NCBI RefSeq assembly: GCF_018304765.1
Contig: NZ_CP072642.1
Coordinates: 2,509,819 to 2,573,818, forward strand
Direction: 5' to 3'
Source of the DNA: Chloracidobacterium sp. N
GTDB taxonomy: Bacteria; Acidobacteriota; Blastocatellia; Chloracidobacteriales; Chloracidobacteriaceae
Length of the DNA stretch: 64,000 bases
Part shown: one piece after another, positions 27,937-35,270 of the stretch
How the letters are laid out: each line of letters starts with the position of its first letter
How positions within the stretch are numbered: the first letter of the stretch is position 1
Notes under the pieces: model-generated
Told to the model about the DNA's origin: nothing
The model's database searches: none
What the model saw: the letters and a program-made list of their open reading frames with translations, nothing else
Program-made: the position numbers and the translations under genes

Positions 27937-29367
27937 ATGACGACAACGTACCTGGCGCGCAGACAACCCGGCTTCGCCCTTACCCGACGGGAGAAAGTCA
28001 CCCGCTGGATCGCGGTCATCCTGGGTTTTTGTCTGGTGGCGGCATTGGTCAGCGCCGGGATTCTGCTCTACATCCGGTATCCGTCGGCCCTGGGTAAGCT
28101 GGATGTGGTGACAACCCCACCGGGCGCTGAAATCTGGCTCGATGGGCGGCGCGTGGGCACGTCCCCCTGCACGATCGAACGGGTGGGCTTCGGCTTGCAT
28201 ACACTGCGGGCGGCCCACGCAGGGTTTCTGCTGGCAGAACGCGAAATCCTGGTTGAGTCAGGCGAGCAACCGGAAGCTGTCAGCTTCGTCCTGCAACCCA
28301 TCAAGGCCGACCCGCCACCGGCGCGCACCAGTGGCAGCGCCCCAACGGAGCGGATAGCTGAGTTCATGCAGCGCGCGGCGGAAGCCTTTCAGCGCGGCGA
28401 CTGGGTGACACCGGCCAATGACAACGCGCTGTACTACGCCGACGCGGTGCTGCTCATTCAACCAGATAACGAGCCGGCGCGCGCCATGCGCACCAGGGTG
28501 CAAAACGCCCTTGTGCGGCAGGCTGAACTGGCTGCCGGCCGCGGCGATCTCGCCACGGCCCAGTCCACCTACCACCTGCTGCTCAACCGCTTTCCCAGCG
28601 ACGAACGCAGCCAGGCCGGCATAACGCGCATTGCCGACCTGATTGATGCCAACCGGGGGCAGGCCACACGCTTTCTCGCCCTGGCAGAAGCAGCCTTTGC
28701 GGCCGGGCGCTATCTCGATCCGCCCCACAACAACGCCTACTTTTACCTCTCGCAGGTCCTGGCGCATGAGCGTGGGCATCCGCAGGCGCAGGCCCTGCGG
28801 GCGGAAGTCCGCCGGCGCGTGCAAGCGCAGGCCGAAGCATGGGTGGAGGAAGGCGCGCTGGAACAGGCCGTTGGCGAATACCGGCGGCTGGCACGCCTTT
28901 TCCCGGAAGACCGGACATTGCTCTACCGCGCCGGACAACTTGAAAGGCAGCGGATGGCTGACCGGTCACTGGCGGTCTCGGCCGTGTCGGTGCCGGCAGT
29001 CCGTCAGACGCCAGGGACTCGTTCCGAAACCACCGGAACCCTGCGCTTTTCCGCTACGGGTCTGGTGTTCGCCGCCCCACGTGGCGCGGAAAGTCTTTCC
29101 CTGGCAACGGAAGACATTGCCGGGTGGCGTCTCCTCCGCAATGAGCTTGCCGTGACCACGACCACCGGCGCCGTGTATCGGTTCACCGGACGCGACCTCA
29201 AACACGGCGTCACCCTCTGGCAGACGCTGCGCCGGGCCCCACGCCCGGCTTCCCCACCATCCGAACAGGAATCTTCGCACACCCCAACCACCAACCCGAA
29301 TGAATTCACACGACGACAACAACCGACTCCCACGCCCGACGGACAAACTCACCGCTTTCCTCAGTGA
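27937..29367 (+). CDS. Membrane-anchored PEGA-domain protein with TPR-like region
   Basis: 476 residues. One membrane helix (residues ~25-48) is followed by a PEGA domain (LDVVTTPPGAEIWLDGRRVG then SPCTIERVGFGLHTLRAA), a helical TPR-like region with repeated EAFQRGDWVTP and AAFAAGRYLDPPHNNAYFYL segments, and a C-terminal beta-rich domain of ~90 residues. The polar C-terminus is low complexity (Pro, Thr, Ser, Gln). PEGA domains are seen in surface-layer and signalling proteins. The last 68 bases overlap the AmgK-like gene in another frame. Confidence 0.78.
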   Translation: MTTTYLARRQPGFALTRREKVTRWIAVILGFCLVAALVSAGILLYIRYPSALGKLDVVTTPPGAEIWLDGRRVGTSPCTIERVGFGLHTLRAAHAGFLLAEREILVESGEQPEAVSFVLQPIKADPPPARTSGSAPTERIAEFMQRAAEAFQRGDWVTPANDNALYYADAVLLIQPDNEPARAMRTRVQNALVRQAELAAGRGDLATAQSTYHLLLNRFPSDERSQAGITRIADLIDANRGQATRFLALAEAAFAAGRYLDPPHNNAYFYLSQVLAHERGHPQAQALRAEVRRRVQAQAEAWVEEGALEQAVGEYRRLARLFPEDRTLLYRAGQLERQRMADRSLAVSAVSVPAVRQTPGTRSETTGTLRFSATGLVFAAPRGAESLSLATEDIAGWRLLRNELAVTTTTGAVYRFTGRDLKHGVTLWQTLRRAPRPASPPSEQESSHTPTTNPNEFTRRQQPTPTPDGQTHRFPQ

Positions 29368-30409
29368 CCACTTCCCAGCGGCGATTCTCTCCATCGAACC
29401 CCTCCTGGGCGATGCGTCAACCCGCATGTACTTCCGCATTCGCCGGGAGCAGGAAACCTTCATTGCGGCCGTCTATGCCGAACCGTTTGATGTCACGACC
29501 TTTGCCTATCTGGATGTCACCCGGCTGTTCCAGTCGGCCGGCATCCCTGTGCCCCAGGTGTTCGTGGTGGACGGCCGCCGGGGCGTGGTGCTCCAGCAGG
29601 ATGTTGGCGACTGGCGGCTTCAGGATGTTCTCGCAGCCCAACCGGAAGCGGCCCGCCGCGTGGACTACGACGTGGCGCTCCACCTGATTGTGGACATCCA
29701 GAAAACAACCCCACTGGCCCAGGCCTGCAACTCTGTTGCCTGGCGGCAGGCGTTCGACGACGAAAAGCTGTTCTGGGAAATGAACTACTTTTTCCGCAAC
29801 TACGTGGAACGGTATTGCGGCTGGGCGTTGCCGGCGGAGCAGGAAGCTCTGGTACTGGGTGAACTCTTTGCCCTCACCTACCGTCTGGCGCGGGTTCCGC
29901 GCGTTGTCTGTCACCGCGACTACCACGCACGCAACCTCATGCATCACGCCGGACGGCTCTGGGTCATTGATCATCAGGATGCCCGTATGGGGCCGGCCAC
30001 CTACGATCTGGCCTCGCTTCTGGGCGACCCCTACGCGGCACTGGACGAGGACTTTCAGGCCACACTCAGGGAGCGGTTCTGGCAGCTCCACCAAGCCGCC
30101 TTTGGCGCGCAATACTACGCCTCCCGCCGCCAGTTCGAGCAGGAATACCAACTCATGCTGGTGCAACGCCTGCTCAAGGCCATTGGGACCTATGCCTATC
30201 AGTTCGCCGTGCGCAACAATCCGGTTTATTTGGGCTACATCCCGATTGCCCTGCGCACGACGGCCCGTGCTCTGGAAGGCATTGCCGACCTGCCCATGGT
30301 GAAGTGGCTTGTCGAGTCGGCTATCGAGCGCGAGGCGCAACGGGCTACCGCTGCGCCGGAAGTGTCCTCTACGGCAATCCTCTCCACAACACCTCTGGCC
30401 GGTACGTGA
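29300..30409 (+). CDS. Aminoglycoside-phosphotransferase-like sugar kinase, AmgK type
   Basis: 369 residues. The start LLGDASTRMYFRIRREQE is typical of AmgK and relatives. The catalytic loop is VCHRDYHARNLMHH and the metal-binding Asp is in VIDHQDARMGPATYDLAS. AmgK phosphorylates N-acetylmuramate or N-acetylglucosamine at the anomeric carbon in peptidoglycan recycling. The partner MurU nucleotidyltransferase is not in this window. The start overlaps the PEGA gene by 68 bases; a later start is possible but would remove the first strand. Confidence 0.82.
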   Translation: MNSHDDNNRLPRPTDKLTAFLSDHFPAAILSIEPLLGDASTRMYFRIRREQETFIAAVYAEPFDVTTFAYLDVTRLFQSAGIPVPQVFVVDGRRGVVLQQDVGDWRLQDVLAAQPEAARRVDYDVALHLIVDIQKTTPLAQACNSVAWRQAFDDEKLFWEMNYFFRNYVERYCGWALPAEQEALVLGELFALTYRLARVPRVVCHRDYHARNLMHHAGRLWVIDHQDARMGPATYDLASLLGDPYAALDEDFQATLRERFWQLHQAAFGAQYYASRRQFEQEYQLMLVQRLLKAIGTYAYQFAVRNNPVYLGYIPIALRTTARALEGIADLPMVKWLVESAIEREAQRATAAPEVSSTAILSTTPLAGT

Positions 30410-30433
30410 AACAGAACCACGCACCGGCCAGAG
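30393..30433. terminator. Strong inverted repeat around the AmgK-like stop codon (convergent genes)
   Basis: CTCTGGCCGGT (30393-30403) pairs with ACCGGCCAGAG (30423-30433); after one A/C mismatch CGTG pairs with CACG, leaving a nine-base loop. The stop codon TGA (30407-30409) sits at the top of the stem and loop. It lies between convergent genes and could stop transcription from both sides, although no T-run follows on either strand. Confidence 0.55.
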
Positions 30434-30478
30434 ACAAAGGGCATCCGATTGGGCGCATCCGGTTTGGGAACCAGCCCT

Positions 30479-31048
30479 TCAGCGCTGCGCCGTGGCTTCC
30501 GCCGCCGGCGGTTCAGTTGGCGTCGTTGTGCCGGAAGGAATACCCGCCGTGATGGGCGCTGCGTCCGTGCGCTTCTTCTCGAAGCGCCGGATGTATTCGA
30601 CCAGATAGTTGATCTGCTGCAGGGTCAGCTTGTCCTTGTAGGCCGGCATGACCTTGCCCTTGCCGTTGACAATGGAAGTGACCATCCCCGGTGATGAGTT
30701 ATTGGCCTGCCAGCCGGCATCATGGAAGTTCGTGGCATTGATGGCTTTGTTGCCTCCACCGTTGACCTGATGGCATCCGGCGCAGGCCGCGTAGTTGCGG
30801 GTTTGCAGCTCGGCCAGCATCGCCTTGTAGTGGGCGATTTCATCCGCCGGCGTGTCTTTGGGAAGACCGTCCGTTGAGCCTTCGTACAGCACTTGCGCCT
30901 CCCGCAGATAGGCCGGGGCCGTACGCGAAGCGGCGATGGAAGAACTCCCCAGACGCGGTTCACTGGCATTGCGCGCGCCAACAAAACACCCCGTGGCCAT
31001 CACTGCCGTCAGGCCCAGCAGGGCGACTGTTTTCACTTTGTCCGTCAT
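30479..31048 (-). CDS. Monohaem cytochrome c lipoprotein (second copy)
   Basis: 189 residues from the ATG at 31048, preceded by AAGGAG at seven bases. A lipoprotein signal ends ATGC (Cys21). The haem motif is CAGCH (C89, C92, H93) and the likely sixth ligand is M134 in VMPAY. It shares TNF-DAGW-NNSS and NGKGxxMPAY spacing with the adjacent cytochrome, so the two are paralogues. As a lipid-anchored periplasmic cytochrome beside reaction-centre genes it is a candidate electron donor to P840-type centres. The C-terminus is a Pro/Thr/Ala-rich tail. Last gene of the phototrophy cluster. Confidence 0.85.
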   Translation of the reverse strand: MTDKVKTVALLGLTAVMATGCFVGARNASEPRLGSSSIAASRTAPAYLREAQVLYEGSTDGLPKDTPADEIAHYKAMLAELQTRNYAACAGCHQVNGGGNKAINATNFHDAGWQANNSSPGMVTSIVNGKGKVMPAYKDKLTLQQINYLVEYIRRFEKKRTDAAPITAGIPSGTTTPTEPPAAEATAQR

Positions 31049-31167
31049 GATCGTACTCCTTGTGCAAGCCTCCGGGTCGTAAGGCATAAGCCACGCTTCC
31101 TGCCGGGTGTCAACCGGGGATTCCCGGCACACGCGCCCCGTTTGACCACTGGGGGACCACGCCAGCA

Positions 31168-31833
31168 CTAAGGCTTGTTCTGGCGCTCGGCCACCATGCG
31201 CTCAACATCGCTCAGGGTCGGCAAACCATTACACTGCCTTCCCTTGAAGGCGCGCAGATAGGCCACCAGGTAGCGAATCTGCTGGGGACTCAACTGGTTG
31301 TAGTAGGCCGGCATCGCGCCGCCGCCGTTGCCAATCCCCTTGCCGTTGTAAATCGAGGAATAAATCCCGCCGTCCGAGTTGTTTTCCTGCCAGCCGGGGT
31401 CGGTGAAGTTCGTCGAGCGTGGCACGTTCCCACAACCGTTGTGCCCGTGGCAGCCGACGCAGTTGTTCTGAAAGAGCGCGCGTCCTTCGCGGTAGATTTC
31501 AACCGGATCACGGTACATTTCGCCCTCATCCAGCACCACCCGCGCCGGCGTGCCCAGGGGGGCATTGCCGGCCACGTCCTGCTCGTTGACCTGTTGCAGG
31601 TTGAGCGGTGTCACCCGGTCACGCAACGCCGCGGCTTCGCGCGCGCCCGGCGTGTTCTGCGCCACACTTTCGCGCCGGATGTCCTCGGCGGTCTTGAGGG
31701 TTGATGTCTGGTTCTGAAGCGGCATCGGTTCCTTCGGGTAGCGGGTTTCATTCGGGTCACGCGAACCGACGAAACAGCCACCGACCAGAAGCGCCAGGGC
31801 GCCGCCAAGGACAATGATTTTGATACTTTTCAT
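31168..31833 (-). CDS. Monohaem cytochrome c lipoprotein (first copy)
   Basis: 221 residues from the ATG at 31833 with GGTGGAG just upstream. The lipobox is VGGC (Cys20), and FVGSRDPNET after it matches FVGARNASEP of the paralogue. Haem attachment is CVGCH (C125, C128, H129); the probable axial Met is M174 in GGAMPAYYNQL. Residues 25-110 form a long linker without clear fold, which would hold the haem domain away from the membrane. Two extra Cys (C133 in NGCGN and one in RQCNGLP near the C-terminus) could form a disulfide. It starts 42 bp after the Get3d-like gene. Confidence 0.87.
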   Translation of the reverse strand: MKSIKIIVLGGALALLVGGCFVGSRDPNETRYPKEPMPLQNQTSTLKTAEDIRRESVAQNTPGAREAAALRDRVTPLNLQQVNEQDVAGNAPLGTPARVVLDEGEMYRDPVEIYREGRALFQNNCVGCHGHNGCGNVPRSTNFTDPGWQENNSDGGIYSSIYNGKGIGNGGGAMPAYYNQLSPQQIRYLVAYLRAFKGRQCNGLPTLSDVERMVAERQNKP

Positions 31834-31875
31834 GGTCTCCACCTCACACAAGTCGCGGGACGCCATCACGACAAA

Positions 31876-33138
31876 TCAGGCACTGGCCGGGGAACGCCGC
31901 AGCCGTGTCAAACGGGGGGGTTCAGGTTCACGCGCCCGTTCACGAAAGGTCACGGTGAGCAGCTCGCCGTCGGCGACATAGCCCACCATGTCAGAGTTCG
32001 ACAGGATTCTCGGCAGCGAAACACTGCGGGCAATCCGGCCGACGCACATGTACAGGTCCATGCCTACCCGCTGGACCTCGATGTGCTCGTTTTCGGTCAG
32101 GAACGGAATCCGCACGACGAAACGCCGGATGTCCGGGTCATCCGTGGGCCGGCGCTCCTCGACCCACATGTTTTTCTTGCTGTAGAGCACCTGCCCCATG
32201 TCGGTTTCCCCGAACGCCTTGGCGCCGACCTGGCGCAGGGCTTCGACCCCCAACGGCTCACAGGGTTCCAGAAACAGCCTGAAAATCGGCAACGGGGCAA
32301 ACGCTGACTCAATATCTTCGAGATACCGCCCGTGCAGCTTGGCCCAGTAATCGAAGTAGCTGCCAAGCTGCGCCCCGTGCAGTGCATCACCCACGGGGTA
32401 AATCTTGTTGACGACGACGGCATCAATCGTCAGACCGTAGATGTGGGTGAAGGTATAAGCCCGCTTGCTTTCGAGAATCGAAAGCTTTTCCGGGTTGATC
32501 ACCAGGCGCAAGGTGACGTTTTCTCCGGTCAGAAACGCGCTGACCTGGTTCATCGAATCCAGCAACTGGTTGACTTCATTGAAGAATTCCGGGTCAGGCC
32601 CATTCGACGAACCAAACGGCTTCATCATCGAGGACATCCCCTGATACACCCGAAACAGCTTTTTGCCGGTGCTTCCGCCGACGATGAGTTCGGGGTACGC
32701 CAGCAGCCGCAAGGTGTTGCCGGTGGGCGAAGTGTCGAGGATGACCACATCCCACTGACCCGACAGCGCCTCGCGGTGGAGGCGTACCAGGGAGAAAATC
32801 TCATCGAGACCGGGCTGCGTGGAAAGCTCCGAGGCCACCGAGGAGCGGATACCCCGTTTTTCGTAGCTTTCAGACACGAACTTCTCGAAGTTGCCCATGT
32901 TGCGCCTGGCTTCGTAGAGCGTGTCGATTTCGAGGCCAAACAGGTTTTCGGCAATGGGGGTCGGCTCCGTCCGCGAAAGCGACACCTGAAAGACATCCCC
33001 CAGCGAGTGGGCCGGGTCGCTGGAGATGACCAGCACCCGCTTTCCAGCCGCTGCCAGGGTCACGGCGGTGGCCGCCGAGACGGTTGTTTTGCCTGTCCCC
33101 CCCTTGCCGGAGTAAATGATGACTCGCGTGTTCGTCAT
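31876..33138 (-). CDS. ArsA/Get3-family ATPase with C-terminal alpha-crystallin (HSP20-like) domain, Get3d type
   Basis: 420 residues from the ATG at 33138 (AAGGGA upstream); the frame stays open upstream over fmoA but that part is a shadow. Deviant Walker A is SGKGGTGKTT (residues 10-19), with SSDPAHSLGDVF and the switch DTSPTGNTLRLL (135-146). Residues ~338-398 (IEVQRVGMDLYMCVG, SVSLPRIL, ADGELLTVTF) match an HSP20/alpha-crystallin-like domain, as in the Get3d branch described from phototrophs. No CxxC zinc motif is seen. Lying between fmoA and the cytochromes, it may chaperone pigment-protein or membrane subunits; that role is inference. Confidence 0.85.
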   Translation of the reverse strand: MTNTRVIIYSGKGGTGKTTVSAATAVTLAAAGKRVLVISSDPAHSLGDVFQVSLSRTEPTPIAENLFGLEIDTLYEARRNMGNFEKFVSESYEKRGIRSSVASELSTQPGLDEIFSLVRLHREALSGQWDVVILDTSPTGNTLRLLAYPELIVGGSTGKKLFRVYQGMSSMMKPFGSSNGPDPEFFNEVNQLLDSMNQVSAFLTGENVTLRLVINPEKLSILESKRAYTFTHIYGLTIDAVVVNKIYPVGDALHGAQLGSYFDYWAKLHGRYLEDIESAFAPLPIFRLFLEPCEPLGVEALRQVGAKAFGETDMGQVLYSKKNMWVEERRPTDDPDIRRFVVRIPFLTENEHIEVQRVGMDLYMCVGRIARSVSLPRILSNSDMVGYVADGELLTVTFRERAREPEPPRLTRLRRSPASA

Positions 33139-33177
33139 GATGTCCCTTTCCGGTGTATGCAGCCGTTTGCCCTGACA

Positions 33178-33198
33178 CACCGGGACGAAATACCGGTG
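33178..33198 (-). other. Small hairpin between fmoA and the Get3d-like gene
   Basis: CACCGG and CCGGTG form a six-base stem with a nine-base loop, in the 70-bp gap after the fmoA stop. No T-run. It is the third inverted repeat in a junction of the phototrophy cluster and the weakest of them. Confidence 0.35.
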
Positions 33199-33208
33199 AT
33201 GACACCCA

Positions 33209-34306
33209 TCAACCAAAGAAAATGTCGAAGGGTGAGTAACTGCCCTTGCAGATACCCTCCGCCCAGGCTTTGTAGCGCCCACCCGTGAAGACCCGGACGT
33301 TTTCCGCCACCCGGTCCCATTCAAAGCTGTTGGCCGTCTCGACGAACTTCTTGCCCTTCGGAATCGAAACCTTGAAGCGAATGGCCAGATCGGCCGGCTC
33401 GGAGTTGACGGCAATGCCATGGTGGGCCAGCGGGACGAGCGGATGGTTGAGGATTTTGCGCTTGCCACCCTCGATGGGCACGGTGAAACCCGGCAGTTCG
33501 ACGAAGAGCTTGACTTCAACGCCCTGCACGCTGGCGTTGAAGTTCCCCTGCAGGCGGGCCACCCGTCCGCCCTGATTGACCGGTTTGCCCAAGCCATCAA
33601 TGGGGAACAGTTCGAGCCAGCGACTGATGGAGTCCACAATCCCTGTGCCGCCGCCGGCAAACCGGAAGTCAATGCGCGATTTCTCGCCACCCTCGACTTC
33701 CGAGAAGTAATACACGTCAATGTTGTCGAGGCTCTGTCCGGTTTGCTCCAGCGCGTTCCACAGCGGCCCGATCAGCCATACATCCTTGATGTAGTCGCCA
33801 AAGTTGGGCGAGTTGCGGAAGGCGTCCTGCATCTCCAGCCAGGTGTCAATGACTTCCTCGCTGTCGAGCGGCACGCGCACCGACAGGTCGTGAAAGAGGT
33901 TGCCGCACAGCAGGCGCTGTTTCCGCGCGATGATGTTGTCGTCTATCGCTTTCGACCGCCAGTACCGCAGACAATCCACAACGCCTTCAAACTCAAAGCG
34001 GTGTGAGAACTTGCCGACCGTAATCTTGCCATCCCCGGCGGCCACCCGGCGCGTCGGTGACTCGTTGGCAATGTCGGATTCCCCTTCCACCCGGCCCAGA
34101 ATGCCATCCACGATGGATTGCCCAAAGAAGGTGAGCCGGACAACATCATCCTCAATCTTTTTGGCTTCGAGCTTCAGCTCGCCGTCAATCGGCAACAGAG
34201 GCGAAGCCGATGGTACATTGGAAATTCGGGCTTCGGCCCGCAGCGTTCCCCAACCCGTGGCATCTAGGTCGAGGTCGTAGTTTGAAGTGGTGAGTTTGCT
34301 TGCCAT
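33209..34306 (-). CDS. fmoA: Fenna-Matthews-Olson bacteriochlorophyll a protein
   Basis: 365 residues, AGGAG eight bases before the ATG. This trimeric antenna protein carries bacteriochlorophyll a and passes energy from the chlorosome baseplate to the reaction centre. The histidine ligands known from Chlorobaculum FMO have clear equivalents: H102 (KFSHRFEFEG), H139 (GNLFHDLSV), H288 (ILNHPLVP), and H295 and H296 (LAHHG). The segment VDSISRWLELFPIDGL and the end WAEGICKGSYSPFDIFFG also match family hallmarks. The gene lies 268 bp after pscB with an inverted repeat between. Confidence 0.98.
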   Translation of the reverse strand: MASKLTTSNYDLDLDATGWGTLRAEARISNVPSASPLLPIDGELKLEAKKIEDDVVRLTFFGQSIVDGILGRVEGESDIANESPTRRVAAGDGKITVGKFSHRFEFEGVVDCLRYWRSKAIDDNIIARKQRLLCGNLFHDLSVRVPLDSEEVIDTWLEMQDAFRNSPNFGDYIKDVWLIGPLWNALEQTGQSLDNIDVYYFSEVEGGEKSRIDFRFAGGGTGIVDSISRWLELFPIDGLGKPVNQGGRVARLQGNFNASVQGVEVKLFVELPGFTVPIEGGKRKILNHPLVPLAHHGIAVNSEPADLAIRFKVSIPKGKKFVETANSFEWDRVAENVRVFTGGRYKAWAEGICKGSYSPFDIFFG

Positions 34307-34442
34307 ACAGCGGTCTCCTGCGGGAGGAACTCAAAGAAGGAAATCTCGGCTGACAACCGACATCAGCCCTCGGCCCCGGTTCTGCGACACGGGGCGGAGT
34401 ATCAACACTGGCAGGGGACGCAAAGGGCGGAAGCCTTGTTTT

Positions 34443-34471
34443 CGGACGTGGCTCCCATCCGTCCACGTCCG
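34443..34471 (-). other. Inverted repeat in the pscB-fmoA spacer
   Basis: CGGACGTGG and CCACGTCCG form a perfect nine-base stem with an 11-base loop, within the 268-bp gap between the two genes and about 140 bp before the fmoA start. There is no T-run, so it looks more like a transcript-stabilising or processing element, or an operator, than a terminator. The rest of the gap holds no gene I can support. Confidence 0.5.
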
Positions 34472-34574
34472 CAGTCGCCGTCAGGTGTTACCATCGGGTG
34501 GCTGCGGACGACTCCGGGGTTGAGGTCTCACGGCATTTGAAGCCGCTTGGGGAGGTTTACACTTCCAGTGTACT

Positions 34575-35096
34575 TCACAGGATTGAACCAATCCGCGACA
34601 ATTCGCTGCGTTGACGCCAGTAGGGCTCATCCACCATCTCGATGTGCAGGTAGTCCTCCATGTACTGCGTCCGCGACACTCCGCCTTCCGTAAAGACGAC
34701 GGCATCGGTCGGGCAGGTGCCGGCCACGAAGCACAACGAACAACTGATGCACCGGGCCTGGTCAATCCAGTAGGTTTCACCACCATCGAGCACGGCTTCG
34801 ACATCCCGTGGCAGAATGGCATTCACCTTGGGCGGACATTCATCCGTGCAGAAGCCGCACCCGATGCACAGCTCCTCGATGATGGTGTAAATCTGCCGCT
34901 CGCGCTTCCTTTTCGGTGCGGCCGTTTTGGGACGCGACAGGCGATTCGGCGGCCCCGGAATGGGCGGTGGCGCGGCCTTGGCCGGCGCCTTGGCGGCCGC
35001 TTTGGCCGGAGCTTTGGCGGCTGTTTTGGCGGATGCCTTGGCCGGCGCTTCCGCCGGCGTGCCATTGGTCGTTTCTGCTTTTTCCTCTGCTGCCAT
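34575..35096 (-). CDS. pscB: Type I reaction centre iron-sulfur subunit PscB (FA/FB)
   Basis: 173 residues from the ATG at 35096 (AAAGG upstream; a GTG at 35114 is the alternative). Residues ~15-65 are an Ala/Lys/Pro-rich extension, as in Chlorobium PscB, followed by two [4Fe-4S] motifs: C77, C80, C83, C87 (CIGCGFCTDECP) and C116, C119, C122, C128 (CISCSLCFVAGTCP). These correspond to FA and FB, the terminal acceptors that take electrons from FX and reduce ferredoxin. It lies 174 bp downstream of pscA. Confidence 0.97.
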   Translation of the reverse strand: MAAEEKAETTNGTPAEAPAKASAKTAAKAPAKAAAKAPAKAAPPPIPGPPNRLSRPKTAAPKRKRERQIYTIIEELCIGCGFCTDECPPKVNAILPRDVEAVLDGGETYWIDQARCISCSLCFVAGTCPTDAVVFTEGGVSRTQYMEDYLHIEMVDEPYWRQRSELSRIGSIL

Positions 35097-35227
35097 GGTG
35101 ACTTTGCCTTTCACACCGTGAAAATGACGGAGAGTTTTTTCAAGCTCCGTGTTGAAAAAATGTCCACAACCGTCACCAGCGGCAATGTGAACTTTGTTAC
35201 ATGCTTCGGCACAGGGCCGGGAAAGAG

Positions 35228-35260
35228 CCGGCGGATGACGGACAGACGGCCATCCGCCGG
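35228..35260 (-). other. Inverted repeat just after the pscA stop
   Basis: CCGGCGGATG (35228-35237) and CATCCGCCGG (35251-35260) form a perfect ten-base stem with a 13-base loop, starting ten bases after the pscA stop on the minus strand. The bases that follow are CTCTTTCC, not a clean T-run, so it could be a partial terminator or a 3'-protecting structure between pscA and pscB. Confidence 0.55.
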
Positions 35261-35270
35261 TTTCGGCTGC

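Noticed and set aside
33139-33720. N-terminal extension of the ArsA/Get3-like frame over fmoA
   Set aside because: The family starts right at MTNTRVIIYSGKGG with an RBS; the extra part is antisense-free but out of frame with fmoA, which is certain.
34968-35060. Possible short tandem repeats or CRISPR-like pattern upstream of the PscB clusters
   Set aside because: It encodes the Ala/Lys-rich extension of PscB; units are irregular and in frame.
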